Under the pieces are notes generated by a model that saw nothing but the letters and a program-made list of their open reading frames with translations, made no database searches and was not told where the DNA came from. Source: Humitalea sp038323655 (lineage in GTDB: Bacteria > Pseudomonadota > Alphaproteobacteria > Acetobacterales > Acetobacteraceae). From it: a stretch of DNA of 64,000 nt. The DNA lies in NCBI GenBank assembly GCA_038323655.1, contig JBBQHE010000001.1:6610-70609 (forward strand), given 5' to 3'. Both the position numbers and the translations under genes were made by a program. Below, piece by piece: positions 16,577 to 25,555 of the stretch (position 1 is its first letter; the number at the start of each line of letters is the position of its first letter).

Positions 16577-17913
16577 GCGGGTCCGATGGCGTCGGCCAGG
16601 CGCTGCGCGATGGTTGCGCGCGGCAGCAAGGGCAGGAAGGTTTTGAGGTCAGGCCCCTTGTCGGTGCCGGTCAGCGCCATGCGCAGCGGCATGAACAGGC
16701 GTCGGCCCTTGGCGCCGGTGGCGGTCCCGATGGCCGCGGTCCAGGCAAACCAGGTATCGGGGCCAGGCTCGCCCTCGGGCAGCAACGGCAGGGCGGCGCG
16801 CAGCACCGCACGGTCGGCCTCGGGCAGGTCGGGCGTTTCGATGTCGCCGGTCACCACCTCCCACCAGTCCCGCGCCTCGGCCGGCAGGTCGAGGTTGCCG
16901 CGCACGGCGAGCCAGAAGGCTTCGGTCGCACCCTCCGGCAACCGCGCCTGCACGGCGTCGAAAGCCAGCGCATGCAGCATGCGCCGGTTCAGCACCAGCA
17001 ACTGGTTCACATCGAAGCGCGCAGCCGAGGTGCCGAAGCGCGCGACGTCGAAGTCATCAACAAGATCCACCGGCATCGCGGCTACCGGATCGGCGCTGCT
17101 GCCCAGGGTCGCCAGCATCCCCGCCAGGGCCGCGGGCTCGATCCCATCCCTCCGCATCTGGCGCAGCGACAGCGACCCCAGGCGCTTGGACAGTGGCCCG
17201 CCGTCGCTGTCGGTCAGCAGCGGCAGATGCGCAAACGAGATTTTCCGCGCATCGCCGCCCAGGGCTTCAAAGATATCCAGCTGCACGCCGGTATTGGTGA
17301 CATGGTCCTCGCCACGGATGATGTGGGTAACAGCGGTTTCCAGATCATCGACGACCGAGGCGAAGGTATAGAGAAACGTCCCATCCGCCCGCACCAGCAC
17401 CGGGTCGCTGATCGCCTGCAGCTTGACGTGCCGCGCGCCCAGCACCGCATCGTGCCAGGTGACGCTGCGGGGCGAGAGCTGGAAGCGCCAGTACGGCGTC
17501 TTGCCATTCTCGCGCGCCTTTTCGAGCTGCGCCGGGGTCATGCGCAGCGCCTCGCGGTCATAGACGGGGGCGCGGCCCTCGCGCTTGCGACGTTCGCGCT
17601 TGGCGACGAGTTCTTCCTCGCTCTCGAAGCAGGGATAAAGCCGCTTGGCCGCGATCAGCCGCTGCATCGCCGCGGCATACCGCTCCAGCCGCGAGGACTG
17701 GGCAAACGTCTCGTCCCAGTCCAGCCCCAGCCAATGCAGGTCTTCTTCGATCGCCTTGGCGAATTCCGGCGTGCTGCGGCCCGTGTCGGTGTCATCCAGC
17801 CGCAGGACAAACGTGCCCTTGCGGCGGCGGGCAAAAAGCCAGTTGGCGAGCGCCACGCGGGCATTGCCGACATGCAGCAGCCCGGTGGGCGATGGCGCGA
17901 AGCGGACCTTCAT
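16573..17913 (-). CDS. gltX: glutamyl-tRNA synthetase
   Basis: 446 residues, slightly shorter than the usual 465-490. The N-terminus FAPSPTGLLHVGNARVALANW carries the HIGH-type motif (HVGN), and PLSKRLGSLSL is the KMSKS-type motif. The zinc-binding region of enterobacterial enzymes is reduced: only one Cys is seen in YPCFESEEELVAKR. Many alphaproteobacteria have two GluRS paralogs or a non-discriminating one that also charges tRNA-Gln for GatCAB. Which type this is cannot be decided here. It overlaps the small unknown gene upstream by four bases and cysS downstream by four. Confidence 0.95.
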   Translation of the reverse strand: MKVRFAPSPTGLLHVGNARVALANWLFARRRKGTFVLRLDDTDTGRSTPEFAKAIEEDLHWLGLDWDETFAQSSRLERYAAAMQRLIAAKRLYPCFESEEELVAKRERRKREGRAPVYDREALRMTPAQLEKARENGKTPYWRFQLSPRSVTWHDAVLGARHVKLQAISDPVLVRADGTFLYTFASVVDDLETAVTHIIRGEDHVTNTGVQLDIFEALGGDARKISFAHLPLLTDSDGGPLSKRLGSLSLRQMRRDGIEPAALAGMLATLGSSADPVAAMPVDLVDDFDVARFGTSAARFDVNQLLVLNRRMLHALAFDAVQARLPEGATEAFWLAVRGNLDLPAEARDWWEVVTGDIETPDLPEADRAVLRAALPLLPEGEPGPDTWFAWTAAIGTATGAKGRRLFMPLRMALTGTDKGPDLKTFLPLLPRATIAQRLADAIGPA

Positions 17914-18215
17914 GGGTTGGGGTCCAGCCGCGCGTAATCCGTTTCGGCCGGCGTGGTCGCGGGGGTGGCGATGCAGAAGGCGACCCAGGCCTCGTAGTCC
18001 AGGCCCGGCGTCAGGGCGTATTCGCCCCAGGCGGCATACATGTCGTGCAATTCCTGTGGTGTTGCGGCCTCGGCACGCAGGTCTTCGATCGCCGAACGGA
18101 TGAAACGGCGGGCGTATTCAGAGGCTTTCTCGGCCGAGGTGAAGCCGGCGACGGTCCATTCCTCCTCCGGGTCGCCCTCATCGGCATGGTCGCCGCAGGT
18201 GACGCGATGGCTCAC
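17910..18215 (-). CDS. unknown acidic protein, paralog of the upstream gene (member B)
   Basis: 101 residues, acidic, no signal peptide or membrane segment. It shares with the adjacent upstream gene product a core that reads V-x-G-F-x-(S/T)-x3-A-x2-(F/Y)-ARR-(F/Y)-(V/I)-R-x2-IE-x2-R (here AGFTSAEKASEYARRFIRSA, residues 23-42). An aromatic-rich helix (MYAAWGEYAL) follows. It also retains Cys7 near the N-terminus. I do not recognise a named family. It sits between nadE and gltX with four-base overlaps on both sides, so it is clearly co-translated. A role tied to NAD or aminoacylation cannot be claimed. Confidence 0.72.
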   Translation of the reverse strand: MSHRVTCGDHADEGDPEEEWTVAGFTSAEKASEYARRFIRSAIEDLRAEAATPQELHDMYAAWGEYALTPGLDYEAWVAFCIATPATTPAETDYARLDPNP

Positions 18216-18580
18216 GCCTCGTCATCCTCATCCGCGTCCTCGACCAGGCGACGGGGGTCGATGCTGCGCCAGTTGCGCTCCTCGGTGTCGGTCACCTTTT
18301 TGGCCGCAAAGTCGCGCACCTCGGCGCCCGAGGACCAGCCCGCCCCGCCCTCCGCGCCGATCACCTCGGCATCCTCACCGAAGGCGAACCAGGCGGCGAG
18401 CACGGCTTCCGCATCCATGCACCGCGTGCGGCAACGCTCGATCGAATCGCGCACGTAGCGCCGGGCAAAGGCATTGGCATGGGCCAGGGTTTCGAAGCCG
18501 CTCACGGTCTCGACCGGCTCCGCGCCATTACCGCCCGAAAGGTCCTTGATGGTGACGGAAAAATCGCCGGTCAGGATCAT
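18212..18580 (-). CDS. unknown acidic protein, paralog of the downstream gene (member A)
   Basis: 122 residues from the ATG at 18580, whose ATGA overlaps the nadE stop. The frame extends upstream to 18706 but that part lies inside nadE. The core VSGFETLAHANAFARRYVRD aligns with the downstream paralog's AGFTSAEKASEYARRFIRSA and is followed in both by a similar aromatic helix (here VLAAWFAFGEDAEV). The C-terminus is very acidic (LVEDADEDDEA). No signal peptide. The two genes look like a tandem duplication that diverged, and I do not recognise the family. Confidence 0.72.
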   Translation of the reverse strand: MILTGDFSVTIKDLSGGNGAEPVETVSGFETLAHANAFARRYVRDSIERCRTRCMDAEAVLAAWFAFGEDAEVIGAEGGAGWSSGAEVRDFAAKKVTDTEERNWRSIDPRRLVEDADEDDEA

Positions 18581-20238
18581 GACACGAGACCCGTATAGCC
18601 ATTGGTCAGCGGATAGCGCCGGTCGCGGCCGAAGGCGCGGGTGCCGAGCTTTACCCCCGGCGGCGCCTGGCGGCGCTTGTATTCGGCGCGGTCCAGCATC
18701 TTCCATACGCGCACCACGGTTGGCCGGTCGTGGCCTTCGGCGACCAGCCCGTCGACATCCAATTCGCGCTCGATCAGCCCGTGCAGGATCGCGTCCAGCA
18801 TTTCATAGGGCGGCAGCGTGTCCTGGTCGGTCTGGTCGGGCTTGAGCTCGGCCGAGGGCGGCTTTTCGATAACCCGCATCGGCATCACCGGCCCGCGCGG
18901 CCCCAAGGCACCTTCGGGGAAGTTCGCGTTGCGCCACAGCGACAAGGCAAAGACCCGCGTCTTGTACAGGTCCTTCAGCACCGAATACCCGCCGCACATG
19001 TCGCCATACAGCGTGGCATAGCCGACCGACATCTCCGACTTGTTGCCGGTGGTCAGCAGCATGGAGCCGAACTTGTTGGATAGCGCCATCAGCGTCAGCC
19101 CACGCGCGCGGGACTGGATGTTCTCCTCCGTGATATCGGCCTGACGCCCGGCGAAGGCCGGGGCGAGCATGGTGGAAAAGGCCTCCATGGCCGGGCCGAT
19201 GCCGATGGTCTCGTAGGCGATGCCGAGCAGCCGGGCGCAGGCGGCCGCATCCTCCAGGCTTTCGGCGCTGGTATAGGGGCTGGGCATCATCACCGCCCGC
19301 ACCCGGTCAGCCCCCAGCGCATCGACCGCGCAGGCCGCGGTAATGGCGCTGTCGATGCCGCCCGACAGGCCGAGCAGCACGCCGGGGAAGCGGTTCTTGT
19401 TCACGTAATCCGCAAGGCCCAGCATCATGGCCTGCCAGCACTGTTCCTCGCTGCTCATCGGCGGCGGCAACGGTAGGGCGGCGCAGGTCCAGCCATCGGG
19501 CCCGCGCGACCAGTCGGTGATCAGCAGCGCCTCGGCGAAGAGCGGCATGCGCAGGGCCAGCGACCGGTCGGCGTTCAGCACGAAGGACCCGCCGTCGAAC
19601 ACCAGCTCATCCTGGCCGCAGACCTGGTTGAGGAAGACGAAGGGCAGCCCCGTCTCCACCACCCGCGCCACGGCCAGGTCCACGCGGGCATAGGGCTTTT
19701 CGACCTCGAAGGGGCTGCCGTTAATCGCGATCAGCATCTCCGCGCCGGATTCGGCCAGCGTTTCCGACACGGCGGGGAACCACCAGTCCTCGCAGATCAT
19801 CAGCCCCAGCCGCACGCCGCGGAAGGCGACGGGTCCGGGGGCCGGGCCGGGCACGAAGGTGCGCTTGTCGTCGAAGACGCCGTAGTTCGGCAGTTCATGC
19901 TTGGCACGCCGGGCGATGATGCGCCCGCCATCCAGCACATAAAGCGCATTGTGCAGCGCCTGCCCGTCCCGCCAAGGCCCGCCGATCACAAGGCCGGGCC
20001 CGCCATCCGCGGTCTCGGCCGCCAGGGCCTCGATCGCCGCCACGCAATCGGCGACGAAGGCGGGTTTCAGCACCAGGTCTTCGGGCGGGTAGCCGGCGAT
20101 GCTGAACTCGGGCGTCACCAGCAGCTGCGCGCCCTCGGCCGCGGCCTCTGCCCGGGCGGCGCGGATACGGTCGGCGTTGGCGGTGATCTGGCCCTGGTGC
20201 GGGTTGATCTGCGCGAGAGCGATGCGAAGGCGATCCAT
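18577..20238 (-). CDS. nadE: glutamine-dependent NAD+ synthetase
   Basis: 553 residues, the length of the two-domain bacterial enzyme. The N-terminal nitrilase-type glutaminase domain shows E44 (TPEFSIAGYPPEDL), K113 (AKHELPNYG) and C149 (MICEDWWFP). The C-terminal synthetase domain has the PP-loop LGLSGGIDSAITA. It converts nicotinate adenine dinucleotide, ATP and glutamine to NAD+. The ATG at 20238 follows GGAG; the six residues possible upstream are not conserved-looking. It lies downstream of nicotinate phosphoribosyltransferase and a DMT transporter in the same direction, so this is an NAD salvage group. It is coupled by ATGA to the unknown paralog pair. Confidence 0.96.
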   Translation of the reverse strand: MDRLRIALAQINPHQGQITANADRIRAARAEAAAEGAQLLVTPEFSIAGYPPEDLVLKPAFVADCVAAIEALAAETADGGPGLVIGGPWRDGQALHNALYVLDGGRIIARRAKHELPNYGVFDDKRTFVPGPAPGPVAFRGVRLGLMICEDWWFPAVSETLAESGAEMLIAINGSPFEVEKPYARVDLAVARVVETGLPFVFLNQVCGQDELVFDGGSFVLNADRSLALRMPLFAEALLITDWSRGPDGWTCAALPLPPPMSSEEQCWQAMMLGLADYVNKNRFPGVLLGLSGGIDSAITAACAVDALGADRVRAVMMPSPYTSAESLEDAAACARLLGIAYETIGIGPAMEAFSTMLAPAFAGRQADITEENIQSRARGLTLMALSNKFGSMLLTTGNKSEMSVGYATLYGDMCGGYSVLKDLYKTRVFALSLWRNANFPEGALGPRGPVMPMRVIEKPPSAELKPDQTDQDTLPPYEMLDAILHGLIERELDVDGLVAEGHDRPTVVRVWKMLDRAEYKRRQAPPGVKLGTRAFGRDRRYPLTNGYTGLVS

Positions 20239-20299
20239 GGCAACTCCATAGAGCACAACGCCCCCTGCCGGGAACCATGGGTCGCGCGGCCCTGCCTTG

Positions 20300-21181
20300 C
20301 TACCGGCGGAAAACGCCGGGCGGCAGCACGGCCAACACCATGCCCAGCGACACGAGCCCGACCCCCGCCAGCCCCGCCGGCCCCAGCGCCTCGCCCAGCA
20401 GCGGCCAGGCCGCCAGCGCCGCGATGGCCGGCACCAGGGCGGTGATGCTGGTGGTCAGCGCCGGCCCCAGCGCATTGACCGCGCGGGTGAACAGGAAACC
20501 CGCCAGCAGCACAGCGAAGACCCCCTGGTACAAGGCCTGGAAGCCGATCGCACCCGGCGAAACGGCGGCCAGGTTGCTTGGCAGCCACAGCCACCAGACC
20601 GGCAGGTAAAGCGGCGCCGCATAGAGCGCCACGGCCATGGTCGCGGTCAGCGCCGGCACCTGCCAGCGGCGCACCAGTAGCGTGTAGATGGCCCAGGACA
20701 GCGACCCGCCGAGGAACAGCAGGTCGCCCCGCCAGGCGCCCGGATACGCGCCGAAGGTATCGGCCGCCAGAAGCCCGATCCCCGCCCCAACCACCGCCAG
20801 CGAGGCGAGCCGCTGACGACTGAAGGCCTCGGCCAGAAACACCGCCCCCAGCATCGCCGACAGGAAGGGCAGGCTGCCCGGCAGCATGACCCCTGCATGC
20901 GCCGCGGGGGCAAAGCCGAAGCCGATATAGGCCAGGATCGGAAAGCCGAAGGCCGCGGTGGCGACGATCCCGGCGGCCTGGCGCCAGCCCAGCCGCGGCC
21001 AGCCGAAGATCGCGACCAGCGGCAGCACGCCCAGGAAGGACCCGCCGAAGCGCAGGGCCGCCACATCCCAGGGCGTGAAGGCCTGGGACGCCGAAAGTCG
21101 CCCCGTCAGCAGGAAACCTGTCCAGACCGCCAGGACAGCGAAGGCGCAGGCAAGCCCGATCCGCCGCTCCCGCGGCATCAC
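20300..21181 (-). CDS. EamA/DMT superfamily transporter
   Basis: 293 residues (GTG at 21181; an ATG one codon later is equally possible) with about ten hydrophobic segments arranged as two EamA repeats of five. The family exports or imports small metabolites such as amino acids and nucleosides. Typical features include a Gly/Ala-rich helix set and LGEALGPAGLAGVGLVSLGM in the last repeat. It overlaps the end of the nicotinate phosphoribosyltransferase gene by four bases and precedes nadE by 61 bases. Transport of an NAD precursor is an attractive guess from context, but the sequence does not show the substrate. Confidence 0.87.
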   Translation of the reverse strand: MMPRERRIGLACAFAVLAVWTGFLLTGRLSASQAFTPWDVAALRFGGSFLGVLPLVAIFGWPRLGWRQAAGIVATAAFGFPILAYIGFGFAPAAHAGVMLPGSLPFLSAMLGAVFLAEAFSRQRLASLAVVGAGIGLLAADTFGAYPGAWRGDLLFLGGSLSWAIYTLLVRRWQVPALTATMAVALYAAPLYLPVWWLWLPSNLAAVSPGAIGFQALYQGVFAVLLAGFLFTRAVNALGPALTTSITALVPAIAALAAWPLLGEALGPAGLAGVGLVSLGMVLAVLPPGVFRR

Positions 21182-22326
21182 GCCGATCGCTGCCGGTCCC
21201 CGTTGCGGCGCAGCAGGAACTCGCGCCCCACCTTGACCTGCGGCTTGCCGTCATAGGCCACGATATCCGCGGTGGCGTAGGTCTCGCCCCAGGCCTCGGG
21301 GATGAAGGACCCGGTGCCGACCACGTCGATCGGCGCACGCGCCTCGGCCATCACCCGGCATTTTTGGACGTTGAAGCCGGAGGAGGCGACGATGCGGATT
21401 CGGGGGAAGCCCGCCTCGTCCAAAGCCTCGCGCATGCGCCAGACGGCGGCGACGGATACGCCGGTGCCGACCATGTGGCGCAGGTCTGTGTCGCTGCGAT
21501 ACCGGCGGATGGCTTCCGGCATGTGGCGTTCGATCACGGCGTAGGATTCAGCCGGGTCCAGCCCCTCAAGAAACCGCCCGCCGTGGGTATCGAGCCGCAC
21601 CGCCATGCGCCCGGCGGCGGCAAGGTCCGGGAAACGCGCCGCGACCTCCAGCGCATCCGTCACCTCCCGACCAAAATAATCGACCAGCACGGTCAGGTCT
21701 TCGTCGGGGAAGGCTTCGTGAAACATCTCGGCCGCGCGCACCGTGCTGCCGGCGTAGCCGATCAGCGCATGCGGCATGGTGCCCCGGCCATGCGCCTGGC
21801 CAAAGAAATGCGCCGTCGCCTCTGTCGCATTGCCGATGAAGCCGCGCGCGCCCTCACGCTGCGCCGTCCTGCCGCCGACCGAGGCCGCATAGGCCATCAT
21901 CTCGGCCATCTCGGCCCCCGCGCAATGCCGCGCGTCCATCGCCAGGAAAGCGACGTTCTTGAGTTCGACGCACATCTGCCAGGCGTTGAAGGCGGCGACG
22001 CAGGGCGCGCCGAGTTTCTGCAGATAAAGCGTTTCAAGGTCAGCCAGAGCCGCGAAGGACCCCGTGAGATACACGATTGGATCGCCGGCGCCGACCCATT
22101 CGCCCTCGGCATGCACGAGGTCGATGTCGATGGCGACACCGCGGGCAGCGGCGACGCGGCCGATCCAATCCAGCATCAGCCGGGGTGCGGAGAGCACCGG
22201 CCGGCGCAGGAAGACCGCGTAGGTGACGGTGCAGTCGCCGAAGCGCTGCACCACCGCCCGGGTGCGGTTGAAATACACATCCGTCCGCGCCGCGATGGCG
22301 GCGTCGGAGGTGTCATCCTGGCTCAC
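21178..22326 (-). CDS. pncB: nicotinate phosphoribosyltransferase family protein
   Basis: 382 residues from the GTG at 22326, chosen because it makes a GTGA overlap with the DAHP synthase stop and begins immediately before the conserved SDAAIAARTDVYFNRTR. Family features are YFNRTR, a central FIGNATEATAHFFGQ, and the phosphate-binding region MVGTGVSV and VASSGFNVQK. The enzyme makes nicotinate mononucleotide from nicotinate and PRPP. It is shorter than the 400-450-residue PncB of enterobacteria and matches the shorter alphaproteobacterial group. Its place upstream of nadE supports a salvage function; a related NAPRTase-like role is possible. Confidence 0.87.
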   Translation of the reverse strand: MSQDDTSDAAIAARTDVYFNRTRAVVQRFGDCTVTYAVFLRRPVLSAPRLMLDWIGRVAAARGVAIDIDLVHAEGEWVGAGDPIVYLTGSFAALADLETLYLQKLGAPCVAAFNAWQMCVELKNVAFLAMDARHCAGAEMAEMMAYAASVGGRTAQREGARGFIGNATEATAHFFGQAHGRGTMPHALIGYAGSTVRAAEMFHEAFPDEDLTVLVDYFGREVTDALEVAARFPDLAAAGRMAVRLDTHGGRFLEGLDPAESYAVIERHMPEAIRRYRSDTDLRHMVGTGVSVAAVWRMREALDEAGFPRIRIVASSGFNVQKCRVMAEARAPIDVVGTGSFIPEAWGETYATADIVAYDGKPQVKVGREFLLRRNGDRQRSA

Positions 22327-23714
22327 TGGGCAGCAACCGCCGGCTGGGTCTCGCCTGCCTTGCGCAGGCGGCGGGTCTTCAACTCCTCGGCGACCAGAAA
22401 GGCCAGTTCCAGCGACTGTTCGGCATTCAGCCTCGGGTCGCAGAAGGTGGCGTAGTTGCCGGCCAGATCCGCCTCGGTCAGGCGGTGCGCGCCGCCGATG
22501 CATTCGGTCACGTCCTGGCCGGTCATTTCCACATGCACGCCCCCCGCGACCGTCCCTGCCGCTGCGTGCGCGTCAAAAAACCCTCTGACCTCGGCCAGGA
22601 TCGCGTCGAAGGACCGGGTCTTGTAGTCATTGGCGGCCTTGACCGTATTGCCGTGCATCGGGTCGCAGAGCCAGGTGACGTTCCGCCCCGCGCGATCCAC
22701 CGCGCGCAGCAGCGGCAGCAGCTTTTCGGCAACCTTGGTCGCCCCCATGCGGGCGATCAGCGTCAGCCGGCCGGGGGTGTTGGCGGGGTTCAGGATTTCG
22801 GTCAGGCGGACGAGTTCATCGGCCTCCATTGTCGGCCCGACCTTCATCCCGATCGGGTTCGCGACGCCGCGCAGAAACTCGACATGCGCGCCATCGGGCT
22901 GGCGGGTGCGGTCGCCGATCCAGAGGAAATGCGCGCTGACCGCGTAATGCTTGCCAGGATGGGTGGAGGGTTCGCGCGTCAGCGCCTGTTCATACGGCAG
23001 CAGCAGGGATTCATGGCTGACGTAGAATTCCGTCTCCCGCACCTCGGGCGAATTCGCCATGCCGCAGGCGCCCATGAAGCGCAGCGTCTCGTCGATGCGC
23101 TGGGCCAGGTCGTTGTAGCGCGCGGCCAGCGGGCTGCGCGCGACGAAGCCAAGATTCCAGCGATGCACCTGGTGGAGATCCGCATACCCACCGGTCGCCA
23201 GTGCGCGCAGAAAATTCATCGTGCCGGCGGATTGGAGGTAGGCGAATTCCATCCGCTGCGGATCGGGCACCCGGGCCTCGGGCGTGAAGGCAGGGCCGTT
23301 GACGATGTCGCCGCGGTAGGAGGGCAAGCTGACGCCGCCCACGGTTTCCGTATCGCTGCTGCGCGGCTTGGCAAATTGCCCGGCCATGCGCCCGAGCTTC
23401 ACGACCGGCAGGCCGCCACCAAAAGTCAGCACGACGGCCATCTGCAGCAGCACGCGGAAGGTGTCGCGGATCGGGTCGGCGCGGAAATCGGCGAAGCCCT
23501 CGGCGCAGTCGCCGCCTTGCAGCACGAAGGCCTCGCCGGCACCGGCGCGGGCCAGCAGGGAGGTCAGCCGGTCGGCCTCGCCAGCAAAGACCAGCGGCGG
23601 GAAGGTCGCGATGCGCGACTCCATGGCCGCAAGCGCTGCCGCATCGGGATAATCGGGCACCTGCCGGATCGGCATACGCCGCCAGCTGTCAGGGTGCCAC
23701 CCGCGAACCGTCAT
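22323..23714 (-). CDS. aroG: 3-deoxy-7-phosphoheptulonate (DAHP) synthase, class II
   Basis: 463 residues, typical of class II (plant/actinobacterial type) DAHP synthase, which condenses phosphoenolpyruvate and erythrose 4-phosphate to start the shikimate pathway. Conserved blocks are WHPDSWR at the N-terminus, LQGGDCAEGF (metal Cys), GRMAGQFAKPRS, SAHFLWIGDRTRQ, WLCDPMHGNT (metal His) and GGVHVEMTGQDVTECIGG. The start at 23714 gives the standard N-terminus; the frame upstream is non-homologous. It is the first gene of the minus-strand run that continues into NAD salvage. Confidence 0.97.
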   Translation of the reverse strand: MTVRGWHPDSWRRMPIRQVPDYPDAAALAAMESRIATFPPLVFAGEADRLTSLLARAGAGEAFVLQGGDCAEGFADFRADPIRDTFRVLLQMAVVLTFGGGLPVVKLGRMAGQFAKPRSSDTETVGGVSLPSYRGDIVNGPAFTPEARVPDPQRMEFAYLQSAGTMNFLRALATGGYADLHQVHRWNLGFVARSPLAARYNDLAQRIDETLRFMGACGMANSPEVRETEFYVSHESLLLPYEQALTREPSTHPGKHYAVSAHFLWIGDRTRQPDGAHVEFLRGVANPIGMKVGPTMEADELVRLTEILNPANTPGRLTLIARMGATKVAEKLLPLLRAVDRAGRNVTWLCDPMHGNTVKAANDYKTRSFDAILAEVRGFFDAHAAAGTVAGGVHVEMTGQDVTECIGGAHRLTEADLAGNYATFCDPRLNAEQSLELAFLVAEELKTRRLRKAGETQPAVAAQ

Positions 23715-23866
23715 CCTGGAAGTCCCCAAGCCTATTTCAAACGGCGCGCAACATAGCGGCAAACCGCGGGCGGCGCGACATGCCCGCTTGGAAGGGCCGA
23801 AGCGCACTAAACGCGTTAGCAATCATTACAGATCAAAAGCCTCTGGACGACCGCAAGGAACGCTCC
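23715..23866. promoter_or_regulatory. divergent region between DAHP synthase and chemoreceptor
   Basis: 152 bases between divergent starts. It contains a small palindrome AACGCGTT (23810-23817) within CTAAACGCGTTAG, followed by an AT-richer patch (AATCATTACAGATC). This is a plausible promoter or operator for the chemoreceptor. No classical -35/-10 pair is convincing. Confidence 0.35.
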
Positions 23867-25555
23867 ATGATTGCCGCCTTCAGAACCTCCCTGGCCATCC
23901 GCTTGCATGCGTTGGTGGCCTTGCTGGCAGGGCTCGCCGTGCTGGCAGCGGTCGGCGGCGTGCTCACGCTGCGCAGCTATGAGGTGGATGTGGCCGAGGC
24001 GAGCCGAGCGGCCCATGCCGCCCGCATGGCCGAGCGCACCGATGCCCATGTCTATGCCGTCGTGATGGACAGCCGCGGCCTGTACCTGGCCGCCAACCCT
24101 GCCCAGGCACGCGTCTTCGCCGAGGGCATGCTGGCGCGGCTGGTCTTGCTGCGCGCCGACCTTGCCGAATGGCGCGCGCTGGTGCCCGCCGCGAGCCGCG
24201 ACGGCTTCGCCCGGCTGGAAACCACGATGGCGGAATTCGGGCGCTTCCGGGCGGACATGGCCCGCGTCGGCATGGCGGAGGGGGCCGCAGCGGCCGACCG
24301 CATGGGCAACAACGAGACCAACCGCGCCAATCGCCGCGCCGTGAACGACGCGCTGCAGGCCGCAGCGACTGAGGCGCGGCAGACCGCCGACGCGCTGGGC
24401 GCCGCCGCCACCGCCAGGGCCCAGCGCCTGGCCTGGGCCTTGTCGGGCACGATCGCCGTTCTGGTCCTTCTGGTTGGCGCGGTCGTGGTGATCACGCTGC
24501 GCCGATCGGTGCTGCGTCCGCTCGGCGCCTTGACCGTGGCGCTCGACACCATGGCCGGCGGCGACCTCTCGGCGCCGGTTTCGGGGGGCGAACGCCGCGA
24601 TGAGGTCGGCCGGATGGCCGCCGCCGCGGAGCGTCTACGCGGAGGCCTGCTGCGAACTGCGGCACTTGAGGCCGCCAACCTGGCCGAAGCCTCGGATAAG
24701 GCCCGGCGCGCCGAAGCGCTGGCCCGGCTTACGACCGGCTTCGAAGGCGAATTGACCGCAGCGCTGGCGACCGCCCAGGGCACCGCCGCCGGGGTGCAGG
24801 GGGCCGCCGGCCGCGTGCTCGACATGGCCGGCACCGTGGCCCGCGCCAGCGAAGGTGCCAACAACGGCGCGCAGGCTGCCTCGGCCGAGGTCCAGGCCGT
24901 CGCCGCGGCAACCGAGGAACTGGCCGCCTCCGTGCAGGAAATCTCCCGCCAGGTCGCGGCCTCCTCGGACGTCGCGAGCCGTGCGGTGGCCGAGGCGCGG
25001 GCGACTGACGCCACCATGCGTGGGCTGGCCGAAGCGGCCGGTAAGATCGGCGATGTGGTGCGGTTGATCGGCGATATCGCCGGCCAGACGAACCTCCTTG
25101 CGCTGAACGCGACGATCGAGGCCGCGCGCGCCGGGGAGCACGGCAAGGGCTTTGCGGTGGTGGCGAGCGAGGTGAAGGCCCTGGCCGCGCAGACCGCCCG
25201 CGCGACCGAGGAAATCGGCGGCCAGATCGGTGCGATGCGCGTGGCGACCGACGGCGCCGTCGCTGCGATCCATCGCATCGGCACCGTCATCGAGGAGATG
25301 CACGGCATTGGTGGCGTCATCGCCGCCGCGGTCGAGGAACAGGGCGCGGCCACGCGTGAAATTGCCCAGCGGGTCGCGACCGCAGCCCAGGGCACGGAGG
25401 ATGTGACACATCAGGTCGCGGCCTTGAGCGACTCGGGCCGCGTCGCCGATCAGGAAGCGGCGGGCTTGGGCGACTCCGCCCGACAACTCGTCGCCCAGAG
25501 CGAGGATCTGCGCCGGTCGGTCGATGGCTTCTTCGCCCGGCTCAAGGCCGCCTGA
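23867..25555 (+). CDS. methyl-accepting chemotaxis protein
   Basis: 562 residues. A first membrane helix (about residues 10-35) is followed by a periplasmic helical sensor of about 150 residues. A second membrane helix (about 190-215) leads to a HAMP domain (RRSVLRPLGALTVALDTMAGGD) and a cytoplasmic signalling domain. The signature hairpin is IAGQTNLLALNATIEAARAG with GKGFAVVASEVKALA after it. The sensor looks like a four-helix-bundle type without PAS or Cache motifs. The ATG at 23867 has AAGGA upstream; an earlier in-frame start at 23780 lacks support. No che genes are nearby. Its TGA stop abuts the stop of the convergent oxidoreductase. Confidence 0.93.
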   Translation: MIAAFRTSLAIRLHALVALLAGLAVLAAVGGVLTLRSYEVDVAEASRAAHAARMAERTDAHVYAVVMDSRGLYLAANPAQARVFAEGMLARLVLLRADLAEWRALVPAASRDGFARLETTMAEFGRFRADMARVGMAEGAAAADRMGNNETNRANRRAVNDALQAAATEARQTADALGAAATARAQRLAWALSGTIAVLVLLVGAVVVITLRRSVLRPLGALTVALDTMAGGDLSAPVSGGERRDEVGRMAAAAERLRGGLLRTAALEAANLAEASDKARRAEALARLTTGFEGELTAALATAQGTAAGVQGAAGRVLDMAGTVARASEGANNGAQAASAEVQAVAAATEELAASVQEISRQVAASSDVASRAVAEARATDATMRGLAEAAGKIGDVVRLIGDIAGQTNLLALNATIEAARAGEHGKGFAVVASEVKALAAQTARATEEIGGQIGAMRVATDGAVAAIHRIGTVIEEMHGIGGVIAAAVEEQGAATREIAQRVATAAQGTEDVTHQVAALSDSGRVADQEAAGLGDSARQLVAQSEDLRRSVDGFFARLKAA

